This document shows, one piece after another, positions 44,718 to 52,650 of a DNA stretch of 64,000 nt. The notes beneath the pieces were generated by a model. The model saw nothing but the letters and a program-made list of their open reading frames with translations. It was not told the DNA's origin and made no database searches. A program made the position numbers and the translations under genes. Source of the stretch: Amycolatopsis nivea (GTDB lineage: Bacteria > Actinomycetota > Actinomycetes > Mycobacteriales > Pseudonocardiaceae); assembly GCF_004522235.1 (NCBI RefSeq), contig NZ_SDLT01000006.1:248001-312000 (forward strand). Reading direction: 5' to 3'. Within the stretch, counting starts at the first letter, position 1. The number at the start of each line of letters is the position of its first letter.

Positions 44718-45761
44718 TTACTGGTCGTCACTGACCGAGGTCGTGAACTTGTCGTAGAACACCTGGTCGTCCGGAACGCCTTGCCGGGACGCGAGATCGA
44801 GTGCGGCGTCGACCATCGGCGGCGGCCCGCACAGGTACACCTCGCTGCGGTGCAGCTCGGGCTCCGCGGCCTCGACGACGTCGGTGACCAGACCCGGTTC
44901 GGCGACCACCCCGAGGTCCGTGCTGCCGTCCGCCGATTCCGACAGCGCCACGACGAACCCGAAGTCCGCCAGCTGGCCGCCCAATGCCCGGATCTCGTCC
45001 AAGTAGAACAGATCCGCGACGGTCCGGGCGCCGTAGTAGAACCGGATCCGCCGGGAGTCGTCGGTTTCGGCGAGGTGCCGCAGCAGGCTGAGCACGGGCG
45101 CCATTCCCGCACCGCCCGCCAGCAGCACCAGCGGCAGCACGTGGCCCTTCTTCAACGTGAAGTTCCCGTACGGTCCGCGCAGCCGCAGGGCGTCCCCGAC
45201 CGCGAGGCCGTTCTCCAGCAGCGCGGAGAACCGCCCGCCCGGGTACTTCTTGATGAGGAATTCCAGCTGCCCGGTCGTCGCGGGCGTGGTCGCCATGGAG
45301 AACGACCGGCACTCCTCGGTTCCCGGGATGGCCAGCTCGGCGTACTGGCCCGCCTTGAATTCGAGCGGGCTCGCGGTGGCGAGCCGGAGGCCGACGATGT
45401 CGTGCGTGTGCGGCACGATCTCGGCGACCTCGGCGGTGATCTCCTGCAGCGGAGCCGAATTCAGCAGCTCGTCCTCGTCGAAGTTGAGCAGTTCGATCGT
45501 GCAGTCGCTGTAGGCGTGCGCCCGGCACAGCAGCAGGTAGCCCTCCTCTGCCTCCGCGTCGTTGCACGCGAACGTCGAGTACCGCTCCATCTGCAGGTCG
45601 CCTTCGAGCACATAGGACTTGCAGGCCGAGCACTGGCCTTCGCGGCAGCCGTGCATGAGGTGGACGCCCTGGCGGAACGCGGCGTCCAGGATCTTCTCGT
45701 CCTCGGTGACCTCGATCTCGACACCGACCGGTTCGAAGGAGATGCGGTGCTTGTCGCCCAT
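44718..45761 (-). CDS. mimB: MimB, NADH-dependent monooxygenase reductase
   Basis: This 347-residue reductase has an N-terminal plant-type [2Fe-2S] ferredoxin domain (Cys39, Cys44, Cys47, Cys79 in GCREGQCSACK and LLLCRAH). An FAD domain follows (RSFSMATTP at 152-160) and then an NAD-binding domain (LLAGGAGMAPVLS, about 214-226, and YLCGPPPMVDAAL). It passes electrons from NADH to the MimA di-iron centre. Start ATG 45761. A strong hairpin at 45784 separates it from mimA. Domain order matches MmoC/PrmB. Confidence 0.94.
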   Translation of the reverse strand: MGDKHRISFEPVGVEIEVTEDEKILDAAFRQGVHLMHGCREGQCSACKSYVLEGDLQMERYSTFACNDAEAEEGYLLLCRAHAYSDCTIELLNFDEDELLNSAPLQEITAEVAEIVPHTHDIVGLRLATASPLEFKAGQYAELAIPGTEECRSFSMATTPATTGQLEFLIKKYPGGRFSALLENGLAVGDALRLRGPYGNFTLKKGHVLPLVLLAGGAGMAPVLSLLRHLAETDDSRRIRFYYGARTVADLFYLDEIRALGGQLADFGFVVALSESADGSTDLGVVAEPGLVTDVVEAAEPELHRSEVYLCGPPPMVDAALDLASRQGVPDDQVFYDKFTTSVSDDQ

Positions 45762-45783
45762 GGGTTTCTCGATTCTTCCGGCG

Positions 45784-45814
45784 GGGTCCCGCGGCCGTGC
45801 CGGCCGCGGGACCC
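45784..45814 (-). other. Intercistronic hairpin between mimA and mimB
   Basis: A perfect 14-bp stem (GGGTCCCGCGGCCG at 45784-45797 with 45801-45814) and three-base loop lie in the 60-bp gap between mimA and mimB. It has no T-tract and probably acts as an mRNA stabiliser or partial terminator, favouring more MimA than reductase. Confidence 0.65.
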
Positions 45815-45821
45815 GGGCTCG

Positions 45822-47459
45822 TCAGGCCACGGTGACGTTCGGGTTGGCGCGGTAGGCGGCGGCCCACTGCTCCCGCTCGGCGTCGGTCATCTCGTTGAGC
45901 GTCACGTTCGGGCTCGCGAACCGGATGCCCTTGAGGTCGTCGAGGGTCCAGAGCTTCTTGGCGTCGTCGAGGTCCAGGTGCGGCTGCGGGATCAGCGTCT
46001 TCCCGTCGTCGCGGACGTAGCCGAGGTCGCGGACGATGTCGGCGAGATCGCGGTCGTGGTGCAGCGTTTCCCACTCGCGGTGCCCGGTCAGCCTGCCCAT
46101 GTTGGGAGTCGGGCGGCCCTCGTACTCCGGCCGGAACGCGACCTTGTCGGTCCAGGCGCAGGTCTCCGAGCAGTAGGTGCGCCACTGGTCGTCGACCTTG
46201 TCCACCACCAGGTCCTCGCGGACCAGGCACGGGACCATGCAGGTCCAGCAGCGGTGCGGGTACTCGTAGCCGACGTCCTCGAACGCGATCGGCTTGTTCC
46301 GGCCCGGGTAGCGCAGCCGGTTGTAGGCCTCCCACCACTTGCCGAACTGGTCGTACCAGCCCGGGTACTTGTCCTCGAACCACTCGAAGTCGGCGTCGGT
46401 CATGCCGTCGATGCGCCAGTAGTTCACCGGCCAGCCGGTGGCGAAGAACTGCGCGACGCGGTGCACGTAGTGCTTGTTCGTGATCCGGTTCCACGCTTCC
46501 TCGACGAGGTCGTGCGGGATCACCAGGCCGTACTTTTCGAGCGGCAGCAGGTAGCTGCGGTAGTAGTCGTCGTAGATCCAGCGCCGCCACATCTCGGCGT
46601 AGGACTCGCGGTCCTTGCGGCGGTCCTTGGTGCCGTACTCGATGAACGTGCCGATCGCGGCGTCGACCACGCAGTGGTTGTTCCACCACGCGTACCGCAG
46701 GTCCCGCTCGAGCAGCGGCCGGTTGCGCTCGTCGGCCAGCGCCATCAGCAGGATCGAGTAGCCGTTGCTGATGTGCCGCGACTCGTCGGACTGCACCGAG
46801 TGGAACACCGTCGGCAGCAGGTAGTCGCCGTTGGCCGCCGCCTCGTCCGGCATCGCGACGAACAGCGTGTTGGTGAACGCGGTTTCGGCGACCACGGTCA
46901 GGTAGATGTTCGCCGCGGTGATCGCGTCGCCGGTGATGAAGCCTTCGCCGAACTGGCGGCCGATGGTGCCCGCGTAGTTGTTCGCGAACGCCTTCTCGGT
47001 GATGTCGAACCCGGCCGGGTCGATGTAGTTGTTCATGTAGAGCTTTTTGAGGTTCATCTGGATCGTCGAGTGCCGTACCTCGTCGATCATCTGCACCGCG
47101 AGCCCGTTGTGGATCTCCGGGTTCGGCACCGCGTCGATCGCCATCGGCATCGCCCGGGCCGCGGAGATCTCCGGGAACGGGATGATGCTCAGGAACAGCT
47201 TCTGCCATTCCAGCCAGCGCTGCTGCACCTGCCGGAACATGTTCCCGCGGATGGCGCCGTCCATCGCGCCGAAGACGCGGTTGTCCTTTTCCTCTTCCAT
47301 CGGGAAGTAAGACCGCATGATCTGCTTCAGCGGGTCCTTCTTCGGTGCCTTTTCGAACGTGTAGTCCGTCCCGAACCGGGTCGCCGGCGTGGCGAACGTC
47401 GGTTCCCACGACAACTCGGTGATCTTGCTGTGCGCCTTGGTAAGGCTCTGCCTGCTCAC
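45822..47459 (-). CDS. mimA: MimA, binuclear iron monooxygenase hydroxylase large subunit
   Basis: This 545-residue catalytic subunit has a ferritin-like di-iron site: Glu97 (PFPEISA), Glu127 and His130 (DEVRH), Glu192 (VAETAF), and Glu226 and His229 (DESRH). It is a close match in length and motif order to MimA/PrmA of mycobacteria, Rhodococcus and Gordonia, which hydroxylate propane, acetone or phenol. The start is the M of MSRQSL at 47459. It is the first structural gene of the operon, 80 bp downstream of a TCTCA-N3-TGAGA palindrome. The substrate range cannot be read from sequence alone. Confidence 0.95.
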   Translation of the reverse strand: MSRQSLTKAHSKITELSWEPTFATPATRFGTDYTFEKAPKKDPLKQIMRSYFPMEEEKDNRVFGAMDGAIRGNMFRQVQQRWLEWQKLFLSIIPFPEISAARAMPMAIDAVPNPEIHNGLAVQMIDEVRHSTIQMNLKKLYMNNYIDPAGFDITEKAFANNYAGTIGRQFGEGFITGDAITAANIYLTVVAETAFTNTLFVAMPDEAAANGDYLLPTVFHSVQSDESRHISNGYSILLMALADERNRPLLERDLRYAWWNNHCVVDAAIGTFIEYGTKDRRKDRESYAEMWRRWIYDDYYRSYLLPLEKYGLVIPHDLVEEAWNRITNKHYVHRVAQFFATGWPVNYWRIDGMTDADFEWFEDKYPGWYDQFGKWWEAYNRLRYPGRNKPIAFEDVGYEYPHRCWTCMVPCLVREDLVVDKVDDQWRTYCSETCAWTDKVAFRPEYEGRPTPNMGRLTGHREWETLHHDRDLADIVRDLGYVRDDGKTLIPQPHLDLDDAKKLWTLDDLKGIRFASPNVTLNEMTDAEREQWAAAYRANPNVTVA

Positions 47460-47538
47460 TGGGGCCTCCTGGAACCGGCGGGCGGTCCGCCGCTGTCCGT
47501 CTGACCGGCAGAGTGTGTGCCGGGAAACTCCGGTGTTC

Positions 47539-47555
47539 TATCTCAATCTGAGATC
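47539..47555. promoter_or_regulatory. Candidate MimR site upstream of mimA
   Basis: TATCTCA-ATC-TGAGATC contains the perfect inverted repeat ATCTCA-N3-TGAGAT (47540-47554), about 80 bp upstream of mimA. It shares TCTCA-N3-TGAGA with the palindrome in front of mimR. Outer bases differ from the TGT/ACA ends of the stronger sites. It is a plausible upstream activating sequence for MimR. Confidence 0.5.
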
Positions 47556-47573
47556 CGGTCCCCGGATACGAAA

Positions 47574-47606
47574 AACCCACCCTCGCTCACCTTGCGAGGG
47601 CGGGTT
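47574..47606 (-). terminator. Terminator downstream of mimR
   Basis: AACCC-A-CCCTCGC (47574-47586) pairs with 47594-47606 with one mismatch and a seven-base loop. It lies downstream of the minus-strand mimR gene and upstream of the mimA activator site. Between it and mimR (47607-47757) I see nothing else. Confidence 0.6.
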
Positions 47607-47757
47607 CGGAAAAGCCCGGAATCAGCGGGCGACAGCCAATTTCGTGTTCACGATTCGCGGCGTTTGGCGCGATTTCCGACCAACGGTTGACGGGGCCTCG
47701 ATTTGACGCCGACGAAGGTCATCAGGAATTTCTCTTGCCTGCGAACGGCGACCGGGT

Positions 47758-49533
47758 TCAGCCCGCTTCGTCGACGATGCCGAAGGCGCGGATTTTGCGG
47801 TAAATGGTCGCGCGCGACATGCCGAGGTCGCTGGCCGCGCGTTCTTTGCTGCCGCGGTTCGCGGCGAGGCTGCGGACGATCGCGTCGCGTTCGATGGTCT
47901 CCAGCTTGGTGAGCCGGCGCCGCGTGAACGTGCGGCATTCGGCGGGCAGATCGGCGACGTCGAGCACGCCGCCGTGCACGCGGTGCGCCGCGGCGGTGAG
48001 CACCCGGTCGAGCTGGCGCACGTTGCCGGGCCAGGGCAGTCGCATCAACTGCCGGACGCAGGCGTCCGATGCGGACAGCGACCGGCTGCCCGCCCGCACC
48101 GCCAGCAGATGCGGCACCAGCCGTTGCACGTCCTCGATGCGGTGGCGCAGCGGCGGGACCTCGATCTTCCGCGCGAAGAACGCCATCACCGCGCCCTGGA
48201 TGCCGGGATCGGCAGGTTCGCTGCCGACGGTGGCCACCACCCAGGCGGGCGCGTGCTGTGCCGGGTCGTTCTGCCACGCGGTGAACAGTTCGGCCAGCGC
48301 GGGCAACGCGGTGTCGCCGAGTGCGTCCAGATGCTGCAAGACGACGACCGGCGGATCACTGCAGGCCGCTTCTTCGGCGAGCGCGGGCACCCACTCTTCG
48401 CTGGCGTCCACTGAAGTGCAGTCGACCATCACCTGCCTGCGTCCGTGGCGCAGCGCAACGGCGCGGGCGATGGCTGTCTTCCCCACCCCAGGTTCCCCGC
48501 TCAGCGCCAGCCACTGCCCGCCGCGCAGGCTCGCGTCCGCGGCCGCGCTCGCCTGCCGCCACGCCGGGCTCGAGCCGGCGAGGCCGGGCAACTGCAGCTC
48601 GGAGCGGACAAAGGTGCGTCGCGAGGCGGTCTGGTTCTTGACCCGGAAGATGCCGCCGGCAAGCGCGTCGCCGCTGAAGACGGGCCGGTACTCAAGACGC
48701 GCGCTGACGCCCGACGGCAGATCGGCCAGCACCGTCGCGGGTTTGGCCGAGCCGGCGAGATCCGTGGCGTGCGTGATCAGCGCTGAACGATCGGTGACGT
48801 CGTAGCGTTCCTCGGCGTGGCTGTTGACCATGACGACGTCGGGGTTCACCGCCAGAACCGCGCCCGATCCGCGTCGGCAGGCCGCCAGGTACTCCCGGAA
48901 CAGAGCCAGTTCGCGCGTGCCGGTGCTGGCGAGCATCGCTTCTTCGATCCGCTTCGCGGTCGTGCGCGCCAGCGTCAGCAGGAGCGGGCCGGACGCTTCG
49001 GCCCACGACGTGAGGTCGAGAACCCCGGCCAGATGTCCGCGAACCGGATGCACGATTGGCGCCCCGGCGCACTCGAAGCCGGTCAGCTCGCCGTTGAAGT
49101 GCTCGAACCCGGACACCAGGACCGATTTCTGGCATTCGAGCGCGGTGCCGATGCCGTTGGTGCCGACCGACTCCTCGGCGTAGCTGTAGCCCGGGGCGAG
49201 CGAGATCTGGTCGAGCCCCGCGGTGAGCGCGCGATCGGTGCTGAGCCGGTCGACGACCAGGCCGTTCGCGTCGGTCAGCAGGATCGCGGTCGGATGGCCG
49301 GCGAGTTCTTCGGACAGATTCGCCAGCACCGGCGCTGCACTGTGCGCGAGCAGGCTCTCCTCGTCGCGATCGGACACGTAGAGCGGCTCCGGCCGCTCGA
49401 AGTCGACCCGGTTCTCGAGTGCACGCCGCCACGACGCGGTGATCACGTCGCGCACCCCCGACACCTCGGGCGACCCGCGGGAGAGGAACAGTTCCCGCAG
49501 GTCGCGCATGGTCTCGTTGCGTCCAGCCGCCAC
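47758..49533 (-). CDS. mimR: MimR-type activator: GAF sensor, degenerate AAA domain, Fis-type HTH
   Basis: This predicted 591-residue regulator of the mim operon has an N-terminal AcoR-like segment (RDLRELFLSRGSP, ASWRRALENRVDF) and a GAF domain around 60-220 (SVGTNGIGTALE, GFECAGAPIVHPV). An AAA-like domain follows with P-loop GEPGVGKTAIA, LRHRIEDVQRL and LPWPGNVRQLDRVL, then a C-terminal Fis HTH (GSKERAASDLGMSRATIYRK). GAFTGA is absent. GTG 49533 follows AAAGGAG; ATG 49510 is an alternative. The mycobacterial MimR gene occupies the same place and is required for mim expression. A perfect 19-bp palindrome lies 82 bp upstream. Confidence 0.88.
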   Translation of the reverse strand: MAAGRNETMRDLRELFLSRGSPEVSGVRDVITASWRRALENRVDFERPEPLYVSDRDEESLLAHSAAPVLANLSEELAGHPTAILLTDANGLVVDRLSTDRALTAGLDQISLAPGYSYAEESVGTNGIGTALECQKSVLVSGFEHFNGELTGFECAGAPIVHPVRGHLAGVLDLTSWAEASGPLLLTLARTTAKRIEEAMLASTGTRELALFREYLAACRRGSGAVLAVNPDVVMVNSHAEERYDVTDRSALITHATDLAGSAKPATVLADLPSGVSARLEYRPVFSGDALAGGIFRVKNQTASRRTFVRSELQLPGLAGSSPAWRQASAAADASLRGGQWLALSGEPGVGKTAIARAVALRHGRRQVMVDCTSVDASEEWVPALAEEAACSDPPVVVLQHLDALGDTALPALAELFTAWQNDPAQHAPAWVVATVGSEPADPGIQGAVMAFFARKIEVPPLRHRIEDVQRLVPHLLAVRAGSRSLSASDACVRQLMRLPWPGNVRQLDRVLTAAAHRVHGGVLDVADLPAECRTFTRRRLTKLETIERDAIVRSLAANRGSKERAASDLGMSRATIYRKIRAFGIVDEAG

Positions 49534-49614
49534 CACCGTCTCCTTTGACGTCCAGTGCCCCGGGCCCCTGCCAGCTCCCGGGGGAACCATCGTGCACTCG
49601 TGGCGCGCGTCACT

Positions 49615-49633
49615 TTGTCTCATAGTGAGACAA
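49615..49633. promoter_or_regulatory. Perfect 19-bp palindrome upstream of mimR
   Basis: TTGTCTCA-TAG-TGAGACAA is a perfect inverted repeat that contains the consensus TGTNNCA-N3-TGNNACA (49616-49632). It is the strongest member of the family in this window and probably serves autoregulation by MimR. The surrounding gap 49534-49944 has no convincing gene. Confidence 0.6.
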
Positions 49634-49944
49634 GGCGGTACTCGGTCACAAGGCAACCTGCCTGAGGCCGTCGCGGATCATCCCGGCGAAGCGGGGGAAC
49701 TGCCCACTGCGAGTCCTCCAATGCCGGATGGGAGGTGGCCGTGCCCGACCACGTGTTTCACCTGCCCCGCTGGCAGTCCGGCGCTGCTGGTTGCCAGCTG
49801 ATCGGTCGTCGCGGGCTCGCCATGGACCTCGCAGGACCGGCTCAGCTCGCTCCGTTCGCGTTCTCCCGTGACGCGAACTGCATGCCGCGGCAGGGCCGAC
49901 GGAATCCGGACAACCCTTCGCACTCGGCGACCGTGGCTGACGCG

Positions 49945-51219
49945 TCAGCCACGGCGTCCAAGCGGGCGCACGGCTAGCGCGTCGGTGTCCTGGCCGGGAA
50001 CGAGCGCGAGGAACCCCGTGTATCCGTCGGTCTCCAGCCGGGTCAGCTGGGCGGCGAACTTGCCGCTGCGCGGCACCGGCGACACCACGCCGCCGCGCTC
50101 GGCGCGCAGCCGCCGCGCGACAGCCAACGCGTCGGCGACCGGGACGTCTGTCTCGTACAGCACGGCCACCCGGTCGGCAACGGCCGAGGGAGCGACAAGC
50201 CTGATGATCCGTTCGAATCCGATGGAGAACCCGCACGCTGGAACCGCCTTGCCGAGCGACCGGCCGATCAGCTCGTCGTAGCGGCCGCCGCCCGCGATCG
50301 AGCCGGACGAGCCCGCGTGCGCGATCTCGAAAATCTGCCCGGTGTAGTAACCCATGCCGCGCACCAAAGTCGGGTCGAACGCCCAGGTCACGCCGTCAAG
50401 CGCGGCAAGGCACTCCGCCGTCTCGGCGAGCTCCGCGGCGACCGGCTCGGGCAGACCGGGCACCGTGTCGACGAGCGTGTCGGCGACCTTGTCCGCCGGC
50501 AGTCCGGACAGGGTTTCGATCTTGTCCCGCACGGCAGCGGCGACCTCGGCGGGCAGGCCGCGTTCTCCGGTGAGTTCTGCGGTGACGCCCTCCCAGCCGA
50601 TCTTGTCGAGCTTGTCGATGCTTACGAAGGTCCCGGCGCGCGCGGCATCGGGGACGCCGGCGGCGGAAGCGAGGGCGGCCAGGAACCGACGGTCCGATAG
50701 CCGCACGGTCGCCCCGGTCAGTCCGACCGCGTCCAGCGCCGCGGTAGTGGCCTCGATCAGCTCGGCCTCGGCGAGCACGCTCGGCTCGCCGATGAAGTCG
50801 ATGTCGCATTGCGCGAATTGCCGGAAGCGGTCTTGCTGCGGCCGCTCCGCCCGCCAGACCGGCCCGAACTGGAACGACCGGAACGGCGCGGGAAGCTTGT
50901 CGCGCTGCGCAGCGTAGAACCGGGTCAGGGGCACCGTCAGGTCGTAGCGCAAGCCCAAGTCGACCAGGTCTGACACAGCCGTGTCGGCAGCCAACGGGTC
51001 TCTCAGGCCACGCTTCAGGACCTGGAAGAGCAGCTTCTCGTTGTCCCCGCCTTGCCCCGCGGTCAGCCGTTCGATCCGCTCCAGCGCCGGGGTTTCGATC
51101 CGCTGGTAGCCGAAGCGGCTGTAGACGCCCTGGATCAGCTCGAGCACACGGTCGCGGGTGGCCACCACGGCCGGGAGCAGGTCACGGGTGCCCCGGGCAG
51201 GGCTGTTGTCCATCTTCAC
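49945..51219 (-). CDS. hisS: Histidyl-tRNA synthetase
   Basis: This 424-residue class II aminoacyl-tRNA synthetase charges tRNA-His. Motif 1 follows GTRDLLPAV. The histidine/ATP site is visible as RYDLTVPLTRFYAAQ, motif 2 is FQFGPVWRAERPQQDRFRQF followed by AQCDIDFIGE, and the HisA-type loop is LVRGMGYYTGQIFEIAH with GGGRYDELIGRSLGKAVPAC. These motifs argue for an active HisRS rather than HisZ. GTG 51219 follows GAGGA at six bases; ATG 51213 is an alternative. It stands alone among catabolic genes and may be an extra copy beside a housekeeping hisS elsewhere. Confidence 0.9.
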   Translation of the reverse strand: MKMDNSPARGTRDLLPAVVATRDRVLELIQGVYSRFGYQRIETPALERIERLTAGQGGDNEKLLFQVLKRGLRDPLAADTAVSDLVDLGLRYDLTVPLTRFYAAQRDKLPAPFRSFQFGPVWRAERPQQDRFRQFAQCDIDFIGEPSVLAEAELIEATTAALDAVGLTGATVRLSDRRFLAALASAAGVPDAARAGTFVSIDKLDKIGWEGVTAELTGERGLPAEVAAAVRDKIETLSGLPADKVADTLVDTVPGLPEPVAAELAETAECLAALDGVTWAFDPTLVRGMGYYTGQIFEIAHAGSSGSIAGGGRYDELIGRSLGKAVPACGFSIGFERIIRLVAPSAVADRVAVLYETDVPVADALAVARRLRAERGGVVSPVPRSGKFAAQLTRLETDGYTGFLALVPGQDTDALAVRPLGRRG

Positions 51220-51307
51220 GAAAAGTCCTCAACAGGGAAAGGAAACGGGTAGCCGGTCGTATGACAGCGGCTTCGGGCACGAATCGACGACGGGGCGGAT
51301 CCGCCGC

Positions 51308-51535
51308 TCAATGTCGCGCGCGCACGCCCTCGCGCAGAGTCGCGGCCGCGCAGGCGACCGGGACCTCGATGCAGCCGAAATCGGCCATCGGCGGAGCCAG
51401 CACTGGGTGCCCCAGCACGCGAACGCACACCTGTCCCGCGCGGACCGATGCTCCGGCATGAGACTGCCCGGAAGCGCGCAGCATTGATCCCAGCCTGTCG
51501 GCCCGCCGAAGCTGCCGAACATAGGGGCTGGTCAT
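51308..51535 (-). CDS. Possible small protein or HTH-gene remnant
   Basis: A 75-codon frame starts at ATG 51535 after AAGGAACGAG. Its first residues (MTSPYVRQLRRADRLGSML) resemble the N-terminus of actinomycete XRE-type regulators, but the rest (ending in VPVACAAATLREGVRARH) does not. It may be a fragment of such a regulator or a spurious frame. It is the only candidate I see in the 499-bp gap between hisS and the methyltransferase gene. Confidence 0.25.
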   Translation of the reverse strand: MTSPYVRQLRRADRLGSMLRASGQSHAGASVRAGQVCVRVLGHPVLAPPMADFGCIEVPVACAAATLREGVRARH

Positions 51536-51718
51536 CTCGTTCCTTCCGCACAGCACCGGGAACTGCTCAGAGCGAATTTTTCCACAGCGACCGCCGCAGG
51601 TGCGGCGGGGTCCGGCCCAGAGCGACACAACCACCCGGCCCCTGCTGACCGCGCACTGCAGTACCAGGGACGAGATGACGTCGTCGAACGTGCCGCCGTG
51701 TCCGGCCAGGACTGGTGT

Positions 51719-52492
51719 CTATACCTTGCTCGCGACCACCATGTAGTTCTCGGCCTCAAGATCGAACGTGCTCATTTCCGTCCGAAGTCCGACCCGGTGC
51801 AGTTCGATTTCGAGTTCCTCGTACCGATAGGGCCAGCAGGACAGCATTTCCGAGCGGACAACAACCAACCCAGTCGCATCAACCTGGGCGATCGCGATCT
51901 CGATGCGGTGCTCCTCCTCCCACCGCGGCGCGATCTCCCAGCGGTAGATCACGACGGCATCGCGACCGTTCCGGCGGACGAGTCGGTCACTGATGTCCAG
52001 GCGGGAACCTCTGGCCCGCACGCGTTCCCACGTGCGGGACGTGAGCACCAAGCGCCCGCCGGGGCGCAGAAGCCGTGACATCGACTCCAGAGCAGCGCCC
52101 CTGCCTCGCGCGCCCTCGGCGTGGTGAAGCGAGTTGCCAACGCAGAACAGCATGTCGAACGTGCCGTCCTCGAAATGGTCGGGCAACTCTTCCCAGCTCG
52201 CCCGCACGGCCCGGACGGATGCCCCGAACTCCTCAGCCAACTCCGCAGTCCGTCGAACCATCGCTTCGCTGGCATCAGTTGCGACAACCTGCATGCCGCG
52301 ACCGGCGAGGCCAACCGCCAACTGTCCGGTTCCGCACGAACAGTCGAGGACGTGAGCGTTCGACGGCAGGAAACCGAGGACGTCATCGAACGACGCAGCG
52401 AACTCGGCCGGCGGCAACTTCGCATCCGAGATGAGCCATTCGTACACCTCGGCGAGCACGTCATAATCCGTCACAACCGCTACCTCCGTCAC
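51719..52492 (-). CDS. Class I SAM-dependent methyltransferase
   Basis: This 257-residue Rossmann-fold methyltransferase has motif I VLDCSCGTGQLAVGLA, the acidic residue after strand 2 in VVATDASEAMV, and motif II/III around FDMLFCVGNSLHH and LLRPGGRLVLTSRTW. Start ATG 52492. It resembles glycine/sarcosine N-methyltransferase-like and small-molecule methyltransferases in the length of the insert after strand 4. No operon partner is obvious; the BVMO gene lies upstream on the same strand with a 158-bp gap that shows no gene. Function remains general. Confidence 0.88.
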   Translation of the reverse strand: MTEVAVVTDYDVLAEVYEWLISDAKLPPAEFAASFDDVLGFLPSNAHVLDCSCGTGQLAVGLAGRGMQVVATDASEAMVRRTAELAEEFGASVRAVRASWEELPDHFEDGTFDMLFCVGNSLHHAEGARGRGAALESMSRLLRPGGRLVLTSRTWERVRARGSRLDISDRLVRRNGRDAVVIYRWEIAPRWEEEHRIEIAIAQVDATGLVVVRSEMLSCWPYRYEELEIELHRVGLRTEMSTFDLEAENYMVVASKV

Positions 52493-52650
52493 GCAGCAGG
52501 ACGTCAGTCCATCAGCGGAGCAAGCTGAGCGCCAATGGTTTTCGCCTGTATTGGGCGTCGGTAAACCTTGGATCCGTTGTGCTGCCTCGAATATTGCCCA
52601 ACGCGGGCGAGGCCATCCGGCGACTCTTTCTCGAAAGGACGGGGTTCAGG

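Noticed and set aside
44655..47504. A 949-codon plus-strand open frame opposite mimA and mimB
   Set aside because: It is antisense to genes with intact di-iron and ferredoxin motifs and shows only Val/Arg/His-rich shadow sequence.
49735..49977. An 80-codon open frame between mimR and hisS
   Set aside because: No homology, Ala/Arg/Ser-rich composition, no ribosome-binding site, and similar frames exist on the other strand.
49945..51219. The hisS-like gene as HisZ, a regulator of histidine biosynthesis
   Set aside because: HisZ lacks the HisA-type and tRNA-charging motifs, but this protein has RGMGYYTG, GGGRYDE and a full C-terminal anticodon domain length.
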